A stretch of DNA of 64,000 nt from Bacteroidota bacterium. GTDB lineage: Bacteria > Bacteroidota > Bacteroidia > JAHEXY01. The stretch covers positions 62,001 to 126,000 of the forward strand of contig JAHEXY010000010.1 of NCBI GenBank assembly GCA_023251875.1, given 5' to 3'. The stretch's first letter is position 1. Every line of letters begins with the position of its first letter. The position numbers were made by a program, and so were the translations under genes. Shown piece by piece: positions 1 to 8,387 of the stretch. The notes below the pieces were generated by a model. The model was not told the DNA's origin, ran no database searches, and worked only from the letters and a program-made list of their open reading frames with translations.

Positions 1-1
1 G

Positions 2-466
2 CTTACAAAACAATTTACGTATTGGGGTTACGTGCAAGGCCTTGGATGGATTCCGTATGATGCATATGTTAGCACGCAAATTTTTTACAGATGGTGGGTG
101 AATGGCATGAGTGTACCGGTTGTGCAATGTGAATATTTGCCAAGTAATAATACTGTTAAGTCGTTTTCGTATTATTATGGAGATGCAGTTGTAGTTGTAG
201 TTGTTACTGCTATAGATAATGTAAATGCAAAAAATAACAATGCATTGGTATATCCAAATCCGGCTAATGATTATTTAAGTATTTCAAATACTACTTATCC
301 TTCGCAAATTGATATGTATAATACCTTGGGGGCTTGTGTGAAAAAGCAAATCATTAATTTTGCAGGAGAAAAAGTAAATATTGCAGGCCTTTCTCAAGGA
401 AGCTATATTTATAAATTAAGTTCAAATGGTGAAATGAAATCGAATGGAATTATAAACGTTCAATAA
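2..466 (+). CDS. T9SS-sorted secreted protein, 3' part only
   Basis: The reading frame is open from base 2, so this is the C-terminal part of a gene that begins left of the window; the GTG at 32 is probably an internal valine. The last 75 or so residues form a type A T9SS sorting domain: YPNPANDYLSI, then a GSYIYKL strand and a terminal basic/hydrophobic strand. Proteins with this tail cross the outer membrane through T9SS, and the tail is cleaved or anchored at the surface. A run of six valines (GTT/GTA codons, about 189-206) precedes the tail. The passenger is too short to assign. Confidence 0.75.
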   Translation, partial: LTKQFTYWGYVQGLGWIPYDAYVSTQIFYRWWVNGMSVPVVQCEYLPSNNTVKSFSYYYGDAVVVVVVTAIDNVNAKNNNALVYPNPANDYLSISNTTYPSQIDMYNTLGACVKKQIINFAGEKVNIAGLSQGSYIYKLSSNGEMKSNGIINVQ

Positions 467-508
467 TAGTTGAAAAAAAGAAAAGAAGTTTTAAGCCTCT
501 TTTGATAC

Positions 509-543
509 AATCCCTTGTACAAGTTCGTACAAGGGATTTTTTT
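509..543 (+). terminator. Rho-independent terminator
   Basis: A perfect 12-bp stem (AATCCCTTGTAC / GTACAAGGGATT) with a six-base loop is followed directly by a T run. It ends the transcript of the T9SS protein whose stop codon lies 43 bases upstream. Confidence 0.85.
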
Positions 544-728
544 GTAAAAGAAAATTGAAAAAATATTTTTTTTGGTAAAAGTATATAATTAGCACACGAT
601 CAAATTGCAGGTAAATTAAAATCAATGGATACTTTATCTAAGCCCTGCAATTTCGATTTGTTTTTACTTTTTTAATTTATAAATTGAGTTTCTATAAAAT
701 AAATCATTTAAATTTTCTTTAATTATTT

Positions 729-2237
729 ATGAAGCATTTTTACCTATTTGTGTTAGCACTTTTTTTATCTATTGGTTTTATAAGTGCTCAAAATGTTTGC
801 TTCTCCGGCCGTTACAAGAGCCGTGTTTTTTCTTCTTATATAAAGTATGGCGATATCAAATATGCCGAAGTGCAGCAAATTTCTCCTCCCTATCTTGACG
901 AGAATCTTCATATGGATGTTTATATGCCCGATGGAGATGTTTTAAAAAATAGACCCATAGTTGTTTTTGCTCATGCAAGTGCGTTTTTATTTAATGATAA
1001 AACATGTGATGTAGCAAAAGCCTATGCCGATACTTTTACAAGAAGAGGCTATGTATTTGCTTCTCTTGATTACCGAATGGGATTTGATCCTTTGGATGGC
1101 ACAAGCTCTATGCGTGCTGCTTATGCTGCTATACAGGATGGGAAATCAGCTATTCGTTTTATAAAAGAATATGCCGATACTTTTGGGATTGATACCAATA
1201 ACATCATTTTTGCCGGAAGTAGTGCCGGTGGTATTATGGCATTGTATGCTGCTTATGCTGATAAAGAAAGTGAACGTCCCGCAGAAAGTTACGCAGGGCT
1301 TTTATCTCCTGATCTAGGTTGCTGGGAATGTTCCGGAAATACATACAAACATACTTCAAAAATTAAAGCTGCTATTAGTATGTGGGGTGCTGTTTTAGAT
1401 GTTTCTATGATTGATGATCCTAATGCTCCTCCGTGCATGCTTATTCATGGCACAGCCGATCAAATTGTACCTTATGGCACAGGACACCCATTTCAATTCC
1501 CTGTGTTTCCTGAATCAAGTGGTTCTCTTATAATAGATCAACAAGCTACTGCAATAGGGTTAAAACATGAATTTTATCCTTTCGAAATATTGGGTATTAA
1601 TCATGAGTTTTATGGATCTGCAAATGGTAATTGGCTTAATCTAATTGGTCCTAACCAATATTGGGATACCGTAACTACTCTTTTTACACAATATACCTTT
1701 AAGCAAATTCAACCTCAAACCTCAGTTATTGCAGGAGCTGCTACCGTATATCAAAATAATCTTCAACAAACGTATACTGTAGATTATCATACTGGTTCTA
1801 GCTATTGTTGGACAATTACGGGAGGAAGCATTATATCTTCAAATTCTAATTCCGTTACCGTTTTATGGAATACAACGGGATATGGTCAATTAAAAGTGAC
1901 AGAAATAACAGATTATATGGCTGAGGGTAATCCGCAAGTACTTGATGTAAATATTATGCAAGGCACCACAACGGGTATCAATAATTTAACTGAAAATCAA
2001 ACAATGTCAATTTATCCTAACCCCGCTAATAGCCTAGTTCAATTTAACTTGAATACAAATGAACATGTAAGCATTAAAATTTATAATGCAGTAGGGCAAG
2101 AAATAAATACCATTCATTGCCAAAATCAAAAAACAGTTTTGCTTGATGTTTCTAAATTTTCTAGTGGAACCTATACCTGTAAAGCAAGACTTGCAAATGG
2201 AAACTTATTTGCAACTGAAAAGCTAATTGTACAATAA
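729..2237 (+). CDS. Secreted alpha/beta-hydrolase (carboxylesterase-like) with T9SS tail
   Basis: This 502-residue protein has a signal peptide (about residues 1-20, ending in SAQ) and an alpha/beta-hydrolase domain of roughly 300 residues. It ends with a linker of PKD/Ig-like character and a T9SS sorting domain from about residue 425 (YPNPANSLVQF). The nucleophile elbow is GSSAG at 163-167, with Ser165 as the expected nucleophile. A histidine in GINHEFYG and an aspartate in HGTADQIVP fit the rest of the triad. The family hydrolyses esters or peptides; the substrate is unknown. It is expected on the cell surface or outside the cell. A terminator-like hairpin follows at 2261. Confidence 0.8.
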   Translation: MKHFYLFVLALFLSIGFISAQNVCFSGRYKSRVFSSYIKYGDIKYAEVQQISPPYLDENLHMDVYMPDGDVLKNRPIVVFAHASAFLFNDKTCDVAKAYADTFTRRGYVFASLDYRMGFDPLDGTSSMRAAYAAIQDGKSAIRFIKEYADTFGIDTNNIIFAGSSAGGIMALYAAYADKESERPAESYAGLLSPDLGCWECSGNTYKHTSKIKAAISMWGAVLDVSMIDDPNAPPCMLIHGTADQIVPYGTGHPFQFPVFPESSGSLIIDQQATAIGLKHEFYPFEILGINHEFYGSANGNWLNLIGPNQYWDTVTTLFTQYTFKQIQPQTSVIAGAATVYQNNLQQTYTVDYHTGSSYCWTITGGSIISSNSNSVTVLWNTTGYGQLKVTEITDYMAEGNPQVLDVNIMQGTTTGINNLTENQTMSIYPNPANSLVQFNLNTNEHVSIKIYNAVGQEINTIHCQNQKTVLLDVSKFSSGTYTCKARLANGNLFATEKLIVQ

Positions 2238-2260
2238 TATTACCTCTTATTTCTTATCGT

Positions 2261-2302
2261 AAACCGTTGTAAAGTATTTATCTTTGCAACGGTTTATTTT
2301 TT
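2261..2302. terminator. Hairpin plus T run between the esterase and dCMP deaminase genes
   Basis: AAACCGTTGTAAAG (2261-2274) pairs with CTTTGCAACGGTTT (2282-2295) with one mismatch (a G-T pair in RNA), around a seven-base loop, followed by ATTTTTT. It reads as an intrinsic terminator for the esterase gene. Its right arm also carries the -7 box of the next gene. Confidence 0.75.
2279..2286 (+). promoter_or_regulatory. -7 promoter box TATCTTTG upstream of dCMP deaminase
   Basis: This is an exact match to the Bacteroidota consensus TAnnTTTG, 21 bases before the chosen ATG. No clear -33 TTG is seen at the usual spacing. The box overlaps the loop and right arm of the terminator hairpin. Confidence 0.6.
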
Positions 2303-2307
2303 ATACT

Positions 2308-2766
2308 ATGGCAAAATTGAGTTTTAATGAAATATATATGAACCTAGCTGTACAGTTAGGCGAACGTTCGCATTGTGTAAAACGAAAAGTAGGAGCTGTA
2401 TTAACAAAAGATACCCGAATTGTTTCATTGGGTTACAATGGCCCACCTGCAGGCACACATAATTGTGATGAAGAGTGGCCTGAAAATGGATGTAGCCGTG
2501 ATCAAAAAGGAGGCTGTTCTTTGGCATTACATGCGGAAGAAAATGCCATTTTGTATGCCGCAAAAAATAATGTTTCGGTTGAAGGAGCTACATTATATGT
2601 TACCTTATCGCCATGTTTGCCTTGCGCAAGAATTATTTTCACTTCTGGTATTGATAAAGTGTATTACCTGCATTCTTATGCCGAATATAAAGGGTTGCCT
2701 ATAGATGAAGGGGTTGATTTTTTGAGAAAATTTGGTGTTGAGGTTCACAAATATTCTACACAATAA
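2308..2766 (+). CDS. Deoxycytidylate (dCMP) deaminase family protein
   Basis: The protein is 152 residues and belongs to the zinc-dependent cytidine/deoxycytidylate deaminase family. The zinc signature is HAEEN plus SPCLPCA, with His and Glu in the first motif and two Cys in the second. Members convert dCMP to dUMP and so feed dTMP synthesis in the cytoplasm. The ATG at 2308 was chosen over an upstream TTG at 2284 because the TTG lies inside the promoter/terminator hairpin and its eight extra residues are not family-like. The extra cysteine-rich loop (NCDEEWPENGCS) is typical of the ComEB/dCMP deaminase branch. Confidence 0.88.
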   Translation: MAKLSFNEIYMNLAVQLGERSHCVKRKVGAVLTKDTRIVSLGYNGPPAGTHNCDEEWPENGCSRDQKGGCSLALHAEENAILYAAKNNVSVEGATLYVTLSPCLPCARIIFTSGIDKVYYLHSYAEYKGLPIDEGVDFLRKFGVEVHKYSTQ

Positions 2767-2832
2767 TATAATCTCTTACGAGGAGTTCTAAAAATTAGCA
2801 TTTCCTTAACCACATTTACATTAATTAAATTT

Positions 2833-2840
2833 TATATTCG
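2833..2840 (+). promoter_or_regulatory. -7-like box TATATTCG upstream of sixA
   Basis: The sequence differs from TAnnTTTG by one base and lies 15 bases upstream of the sixA ATG. A half copy of the MITE-like arm (GGAGTTCTAAAAATTA) lies just upstream at about 2781-2796. Confidence 0.35.
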
Positions 2841-2855
2841 TGGTTTTCTTATTCT

Positions 2856-3365
2856 ATGAAGCGAATTTATATTGCACGTCATGCCAAATCAGGTTGGGAT
2901 TATGATGCTATTCAAGATATTGATAGAGTATTAGCTGAAAGAGGTATTTCGGATGCCTATTTAATGGCAAGTTTTTTTGTTAAAGACAAACAAAAGATGC
3001 CTCATGCTATTTATTCAAGTCCAGCTACAAGGGCAATTCATTCCGCATTAATTTTTTCAAGAGTTAGCAGCTTCCCAACGGATAAAATAATAATGAATAC
3101 TAATTTGTATGCCGCAACTGAACACGATCTGCTAAATGAAATTACAAAATTAGATGACAAAAATAATATAGTAATGTTTTTTGGTCACAATGATGGATTA
3201 ACGCATCTTGTTAATCATTTAGTAGAAAATGAATATGTTGACAATCTTCCTACGGCAGCTATTGCTTGTATTGATTTTGATATAAAAACTTGGAAAGAAA
3301 TTGAAAACACAAAAGGTACGTTACAATTCTTATATACACCAAAGGAATTAAAGAATGAAAAATAA
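2856..3365 (+). CDS. sixA: SixA-type phosphohistidine phosphatase
   Basis: This 169-residue histidine-phosphatase-superfamily protein carries the catalytic RHA motif at residues 8-10 (ARHAKSGWD) and a second active-site histidine in FFGHNDGLTH. SixA enzymes remove phosphate from phosphohistidine, for example on histidine-containing phosphotransfer domains. Its 3' end overlaps ppk1 by 11 bases, so the two are cotranslated. That points to a role tied to polyphosphate kinase, whose reaction goes through phosphohistidine intermediates. This link is inference. Confidence 0.8.
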   Translation: MKRIYIARHAKSGWDYDAIQDIDRVLAERGISDAYLMASFFVKDKQKMPHAIYSSPATRAIHSALIFSRVSSFPTDKIIMNTNLYAATEHDLLNEITKLDDKNNIVMFFGHNDGLTHLVNHLVENEYVDNLPTAAIACIDFDIKTWKEIENTKGTLQFLYTPKELKNEK

Positions 3366-5415
3366 AAAATACTTAAGCAGAGAAATTAGTTGGCTTTCAT
3401 TTAACGAAAGGGTTTTACAAGAGGCAGAAGATAAAACGGTTCCGCCTATTGAGCGATTACGGTTTTTAGGAATTTTTTCGAATAATCTAGATGAATTTTT
3501 TAAAGTTCGTGTGGCTACAGTAAAACGTATGGCCGATTTTGGAAAAGAAAGTGAAATATTATTGGGAGAATCTCCCAAAAAATTATTTTCAAGAATACAT
3601 GAAATTGTATTGAAACAAATATTTAGGTTTAATGAAGCCTATTTAAAAATTTTAGAAATTCTTGAAAAGCATAATGTCATTTTAGTTAATGAAAATGAAC
3701 TTTCTACCGAACAGGGCAGATTTGTAAAAGAGTATTTTCATAAAAGAGTTCAGCCTCATTTAGTGCCCTTAATGCTTAATAAAAAATCGGATTTTCCGCA
3801 TTTGCGTGATAAGTCGATTTATTTGGCTGTTAAATTATTTGTAAAGGCTAAGAATGCTGATCCTATTTATTCTATTATTGAAATTCCTTCTAGTGTAGTC
3901 CCTAGATTTTTATTATTACCTGCATCAGCAAAGAAAAAATCTATTATTCTTTTAGATGATGTAATTCGATATTGTCTTAGTGATATCTATCATATTTATG
4001 CACCTGAAAAAGTAGAGGCATATACCATTAAACTTACTCGGGATGCCGAATTAGATATAGATAATGATATTTCACAAAGCTTGATCGAAAACTTATCAAA
4101 GAGTTTGAAAAATAGAAAAAGGGGAGCCCCTGTTCGTTTAATTTATGATGAATTAATTCCAAGCGATCTTCATAAATTTATTACCAATAAATTGAATATT
4201 GATAAAAAAGACGTATTGATGCCGGGTGGAAGGTATCATAATTTTAAAGATTTTATGAATTTTCCGGATATAGGCAATTCAAAACTCGAATACAAATCAA
4301 TGCCTCCATTACCTCATCATGAAATACAAGCAAATGAAAGTATTTTAAAGCGAATCAAGAAAAAAGACATACTGCTGCATTACCCCTATCAATCGTATTC
4401 TCATTTTATTGATTTATTAAGAGAAGCAGCCATTGACCCTGAAGTAGTGTCCATAAAAATTGCTTTGTATAGAGTTGCAAAAAAACATTCGCAAGTAATT
4501 AATGCTTTAATTAATGCAGCGAGAAATGGGAAGGCCGTTACTGTTTTGTTAGAATTGCAAGCCCGTTTTGATGAATCAAATAATATTTTTTGGTCTGATG
4601 CATTAAAAGATTTTGGGGTGAAAGTATTATTTGGTGTTCCCGGTTTAAAGGTGCATTCTAAACTTTGTTTAATTGAACGAAATGAGAACGGCAAACTTGT
4701 GGCGTATGCTAATATTGGTACGGGCAATTACAATGAAGAAACAGCTAAAGTATATTCTGATATATCCATTTTAACTGCAGATGCTAACATAACTACGGAA
4801 GTAAATAATTTATTCACTTTTTTCGAACACAATTATCTTCCGTTTAAATACAAGCATCTTATATTATCTCCCTTTAGTATGCGGACTTGGTTTACTCATC
4901 ATCTCAACAGGGAAATACGCAATGCCAAAGCAGGAAAAGAAGCCTATATTATATTAAAGTTGAATAACATAATGGATGCAGAAGTAATTGATAAGCTTTA
5001 TATGGCTAGCAATGCAGGCGTTAAAATAAAAATTATTGTTAGAGGAGTGTGTTCTTTAATACCGGGTATACCGGAGTTGAGTGATAATATAGAAGTAATT
5101 AGTATTATTGATCGTTTTCTTGAACATTCAAGAATTTATGTTTTTTGTAATGATGAAGAGCCCGAGTATTTTATTTCTTCTGCTGATTTAATGACACGCA
5201 ATATTGATCACCGCATTGAAGTTACTTGTCCTATTTATGATTCAACCATTAAGCGACATCTAAAAAATATTCTTGATATAGAATGGAAAGACAATGTAAA
5301 GGCAAGAATTATTGATGAGCAACAACAAAATAATTACAGAGAAACCCGCTCAAGATTAAAACACCGTTCTCAGTTTGAAATTTATAAGTATTTTAAAAAG
5401 GAGCTTTCTAATTAG
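3355..5415 (+). CDS. ppk1: Polyphosphate kinase 1
   Basis: At 686 residues the protein is full length for PPK1. It has an N-terminal domain beginning YLSREISWLSFNERVL, a head domain, and two phospholipase D-like C-terminal domains. His434 (LKVHSKLCL) and His591 (LEHSRIYVF) match the two active-site histidines of Escherichia coli PPK1 (435 and 592). The enzyme reversibly polymerises the gamma-phosphate of ATP into polyphosphate. It sits between sixA (11-base overlap) and a Ppx/GppA phosphatase 184 bases downstream, a compact polyphosphate module. Confidence 0.95.
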   Translation: MKNKKYLSREISWLSFNERVLQEAEDKTVPPIERLRFLGIFSNNLDEFFKVRVATVKRMADFGKESEILLGESPKKLFSRIHEIVLKQIFRFNEAYLKILEILEKHNVILVNENELSTEQGRFVKEYFHKRVQPHLVPLMLNKKSDFPHLRDKSIYLAVKLFVKAKNADPIYSIIEIPSSVVPRFLLLPASAKKKSIILLDDVIRYCLSDIYHIYAPEKVEAYTIKLTRDAELDIDNDISQSLIENLSKSLKNRKRGAPVRLIYDELIPSDLHKFITNKLNIDKKDVLMPGGRYHNFKDFMNFPDIGNSKLEYKSMPPLPHHEIQANESILKRIKKKDILLHYPYQSYSHFIDLLREAAIDPEVVSIKIALYRVAKKHSQVINALINAARNGKAVTVLLELQARFDESNNIFWSDALKDFGVKVLFGVPGLKVHSKLCLIERNENGKLVAYANIGTGNYNEETAKVYSDISILTADANITTEVNNLFTFFEHNYLPFKYKHLILSPFSMRTWFTHHLNREIRNAKAGKEAYIILKLNNIMDAEVIDKLYMASNAGVKIKIIVRGVCSLIPGIPELSDNIEVISIIDRFLEHSRIYVFCNDEEPEYFISSADLMTRNIDHRIEVTCPIYDSTIKRHLKNILDIEWKDNVKARIIDEQQQNNYRETRSRLKHRSQFEIYKYFKKELSN

Positions 5416-5510
5416 ATGTTATTAAGAATTTGTATTTGTTTAAATCTTCTGACAGGCCTTGTTGGATTAATCTGTACTTTACCAGTAATTAAAATAGTGT
5501 TCTATAGTTG

Positions 5511-5556
5511 GCATAATTACCTCCTTTTGGAGAGAGATTAAAGAAGAGAGAATTAT
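5511..5556. repeat. Degenerate CCTCTCC/GGAGAGG-type intergenic repeat
   Basis: CCTCCTTTTGGAGAGAGATTAAAGAAGAGAG resembles the inner palindrome of the MITE-like copies at 30938, 53619 and 63180, but is eroded. It occupies the ppk1-ppx gap. Confidence 0.4.
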
Positions 5557-5599
5557 AATTTTACTTTTTGAATCCCTATAACAAATTAACAATAAAAGA

Positions 5600-6502
5600 A
5601 TGAAACTATACCGCTTTGCAGCTGTAGATATTGGTTCTAATGCAGTTCGATTGTTTTTTGCATTGGTAGTTTCAGATAACAATCGTTTAGTTAAAATAAA
5701 AAAACTATCCTTGTTAAGGATTCCCATTCGTTTAGGAGAAGACACCTTTTTAAGAAAACGTATTAGTAATAAAAAAGCCGATGGATTGGTAAAAGCCATG
5801 AGGGCATTTAAAGATCTTTGTCCTGAGTATGGTGTTCAAGCCTATGAAGCTTGTGCAACATCGGCAATAAGAGATGCTGTTAATGGGCAAGAAATCATTA
5901 ATAGAGTAAAAAAAGAAGCAGGTATTAAGATTACTATTATTGATGGTAAGGTTGAAGCCAAAATGATTTTTAATTCTTCAAAAGATAAAAAATTAAGCAA
6001 ATATAATACTTGTTTATATATTGATGTGGGTGGTGGCAGTACGGAATTAACTTTACTTTCCGGAAAAAAAATTATTGCGAGTCGTTCCTTTGATATTGGT
6101 ACCATTCGATTATTGCAAAATAAAGTTTTAGCTACAGAATGGATTGCTTTAAAAGAATGGATTAAGAAAAATTGTACAAGATATAAATCTATTGCGGCCA
6201 TAGGCACAGGAGGCAATATCAATACCCTTTTTAAATTATCTGATAAAAAAGAAGGTGAAGCTATTTCTTTTTCAACACTTGAAAAATTAAGCGCAAGAAT
6301 TAACGCCATGTCGTACCAAGAACGTATTCTTAAATTAGACATGGCTCCTGATCGGGCTGATGTAATTGTGCCTGCAGAAAAAATTTTTCTTTCCATTATG
6401 AAATGGGCTCGTGTTGATGAAATATATGTTCCTAAAACCGGTTTAGCCGATGGTATTATTTATAAACTGTTTGAAGAGCAAAAACGAAAAATAAAAGTGT
6501 AG
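5600..6502 (+). CDS. ppx: Ppx/GppA-family exopolyphosphatase
   Basis: The 300-residue protein has the ASKHA phosphate-binding motifs of the Ppx/GppA family: AAVDIGSNAVRLFFA near the N-terminus and YIDVGGGSTELTLL near residue 140. It corresponds to the short form, lacking the C-terminal HD-like domain of E. coli Ppx. Members release phosphate from polyphosphate ends or hydrolyse pppGpp. Adjacency to ppk1 favours polyphosphate as substrate. Confidence 0.88.
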   Translation: MKLYRFAAVDIGSNAVRLFFALVVSDNNRLVKIKKLSLLRIPIRLGEDTFLRKRISNKKADGLVKAMRAFKDLCPEYGVQAYEACATSAIRDAVNGQEIINRVKKEAGIKITIIDGKVEAKMIFNSSKDKKLSKYNTCLYIDVGGGSTELTLLSGKKIIASRSFDIGTIRLLQNKVLATEWIALKEWIKKNCTRYKSIAAIGTGGNINTLFKLSDKKEGEAISFSTLEKLSARINAMSYQERILKLDMAPDRADVIVPAEKIFLSIMKWARVDEIYVPKTGLADGIIYKLFEEQKRKIKV

Positions 6503-6991
6503 TTTCAATAGTGCTACTTTCCGTGTTTCTTTCCTAAATAAATAAAATAACAAGTGTTTAATTTGTTGATTATTAGATACCTGATTGTTTTTTTGTTTTC
6601 TTATGCCAATTATTGCTGTTCGTAATTTGCCTTGTTTTTGGTTTTTTATGGATAGAGATTTCGGTTAATTTCCCTTCAAATCTTAATTCTAAATTTTATG
6701 GCTCCCATTGGTAACAGCCTTCCCATCCATTTTCATCATTATATTTTGAATATCCTGCCTAATGCCCCTCAATTTCTTAATAACCGAAATGAAAATCACA
6801 GAGGTTTTATTCTTAATTCCTGGATAATTGAGTAAAATAAAAATGAATTGTTCAAATATTTTTATTGAACATACTCAATTAAATATTTTTATTGTTTAAT
6901 TTTCGGCTTAGAAAATTATTTTTTACTTTTTGAAACTAAATAGATTTAATTATCGTATTAGGTTCAATCCAACTAAATAAAAAGAAAAGCC
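6503..6991. other. 489-base gap upstream of citrate synthase; no gene recognised
   Basis: No convincing gene is seen. ATTTCGGTTA near 6658 and TAACCGAAAT near 6780 form an inverted pair about 110 bases apart. Between them both strands are open for about 45-50 codons (plus strand from an ATG near 6698; minus strand reading KKLRGIRQDIQNIMMKMDGK). That looks like a gene remnant or a repeat rather than an intact gene. The 3' third holds the palindromic block listed at 6826-6894. Confidence 0.5.
6826..6894. promoter_or_regulatory. Nested palindromes and direct repeat upstream of gltA
   Basis: AATTGAGTA (6826) pairs with TACTCAATT (6872) and encloses GTTCAA (6850) / TTGAAC (6865). AAATATTTTTATTG occurs at 6855 and again at 6881. 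The block ends about 100 bases before the gltA ATG and could be an operator or a cruciform. No regulator is identified. Confidence 0.4.
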
Positions 6992-8302
6992 ATGAGTAAA
7001 ACAGCCAAAATTATCTACAACGATAAAACCTATGAATTACCACTTGTTGAAGGAAGTGAACAAGAGCATGCCATTGATATTTCATCATTGCGTGATAAAA
7101 CAGGCCTTATTACTCTTGATTCGGGCTATAAAAACTCCGGGGCTACTTTAAGTAAGATTACTTTTTTAGATGGGGAATTGGGCATTTTGCGATACAGAGG
7201 ATATCCAATTGAGCAATTGGCTGAAAAATCAAGCTTTTTAGAAGTTGCACATTTACTTATTTATGGTGAGTTACCAACAACAGAGCAGTTCAGTAATTTT
7301 ACTACAGGTATTACGCGTCATTCTCTTATACATGAAGATATGAAGCGTTTTTATGAGGCTTATCCTAAAAAAGCGCATCCAATGAGTATTTTAGCTTCTA
7401 TGCTTTGCTCATTGTCTACTTTTTATTCAGATTCATTAACACCAAAATTATCTCCAGAAGCATTAGCAACTACTATACATCGTTTAATTGCTAAAACTTC
7501 TACTATTGCTGCTTGGGCGTATAAAAATTCATTGGGTCATCCGGTAATGTATCCTCAAAATAAATTTAATTATTGTGAGAATTTTTTACACATGATGTTT
7601 GCTATGCCTACTGAAGACTATGAAGTAGATCCGGTAGTTGTTGATGCCTTAGATAAACTATTAATTTTACATGCTGATCATGAACAAAACTGTTCTGCTT
7701 CTACAGTTAGAATGGTAGGTTCCTCTCACGCAAATTTATATGCTTCTATTTCTGCCGGGGTGCTTGCATTATGGGGCCCACGACATGGAGGAGCTAACCA
7801 AGAAGTAATTCAAATGCTTGAAGCTATTAAAGCTGATGGCGGAGATTATAAAAAATGGCTTGCTAAAGCAAAAGATAAAAATGATCCATTTTTATTAATG
7901 GGGTTTGGTCATAGAGTTTATAAAAATTTTGATCCACGAGCTACCATTATTAAAAAAGCTTGTGATCAGGTATTAAAAAAATTGGGTGTAAACGATCCTA
8001 TTCTTGAAATAGCAAAAGGCTTAGAAGAAGAAGCTTTAAAAGACTCCTATTTTGTAGAAAGAAAATTGTATCCTAACGTTGATTTTTATTCGGGCATTAT
8101 TTACAGAGCTATTGGTATACCTACAGATATGTTTACTGTAATGTTTGCACTTGGTCGCCTACCGGGATGGATTGCTCAGTGGAAAGAAATGATGGAAAAC
8201 AAAGAACCTATTGCCCGTCCGCGTCAAATATATACAGGGGCTGTAACACGTGATTATGTGCCGGCAAAACAAAGAGAAAAAGGTAAGGTTTTAGTTGCTT
8301 AA
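6992..8302 (+). CDS. gltA: Citrate synthase (type II)
   Basis: The 436-residue protein condenses acetyl-CoA and oxaloacetate to citrate, the entry step of the TCA cycle. The catalytic triad is visible: His265 in WGPRHGGAN, His307 in GFGHRVYKNFDPRA and Asp364 in NVDFYSGI. The N-terminal extension (residues 1-50) and length match the hexameric, E. coli-like type. It is monocistronic, with a long upstream region and a strong bidirectional terminator right after it. Confidence 0.96.
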   Translation: MSKTAKIIYNDKTYELPLVEGSEQEHAIDISSLRDKTGLITLDSGYKNSGATLSKITFLDGELGILRYRGYPIEQLAEKSSFLEVAHLLIYGELPTTEQFSNFTTGITRHSLIHEDMKRFYEAYPKKAHPMSILASMLCSLSTFYSDSLTPKLSPEALATTIHRLIAKTSTIAAWAYKNSLGHPVMYPQNKFNYCENFLHMMFAMPTEDYEVDPVVVDALDKLLILHADHEQNCSASTVRMVGSSHANLYASISAGVLALWGPRHGGANQEVIQMLEAIKADGGDYKKWLAKAKDKNDPFLLMGFGHRVYKNFDPRATIIKKACDQVLKKLGVNDPILEIAKGLEEEALKDSYFVERKLYPNVDFYSGIIYRAIGIPTDMFTVMFALGRLPGWIAQWKEMMENKEPIARPRQIYTGAVTRDYVPAKQREKGKVLVA

Positions 8303-8320
8303 TAAGTATTGAAAATAAAT

Positions 8321-8362
8321 AAAAAGAGCCGCTTGCATTTTAATATGTAAGCGGCTCTTTTT
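8321..8362. terminator. Bidirectional terminator between convergent genes
   Basis: An 18-bp stem (AAAAAGAGCCGCTTGCAT / ATGTAAGCGGCTCTTTTT, one mismatch) with a six-base loop has A/T tails on both sides. It separates gltA from the convergent T9SS gene and should stop both transcripts. Confidence 0.92.
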
Positions 8363-8387
8363 GCTTTTATTTAAAGGATGAAAACAA

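Noticed and set aside
5479-5799. 106-codon minus-strand open frame over the ppk1-ppx gap
   Set aside because: Two thirds lie antisense to ppx, and the rest is repeat sequence. A shadow frame.
5842-6396. 184-codon open frame antisense to ppx
   Set aside because: It is fully opposite a well-supported Ppx gene, with no motif or promoter of its own.
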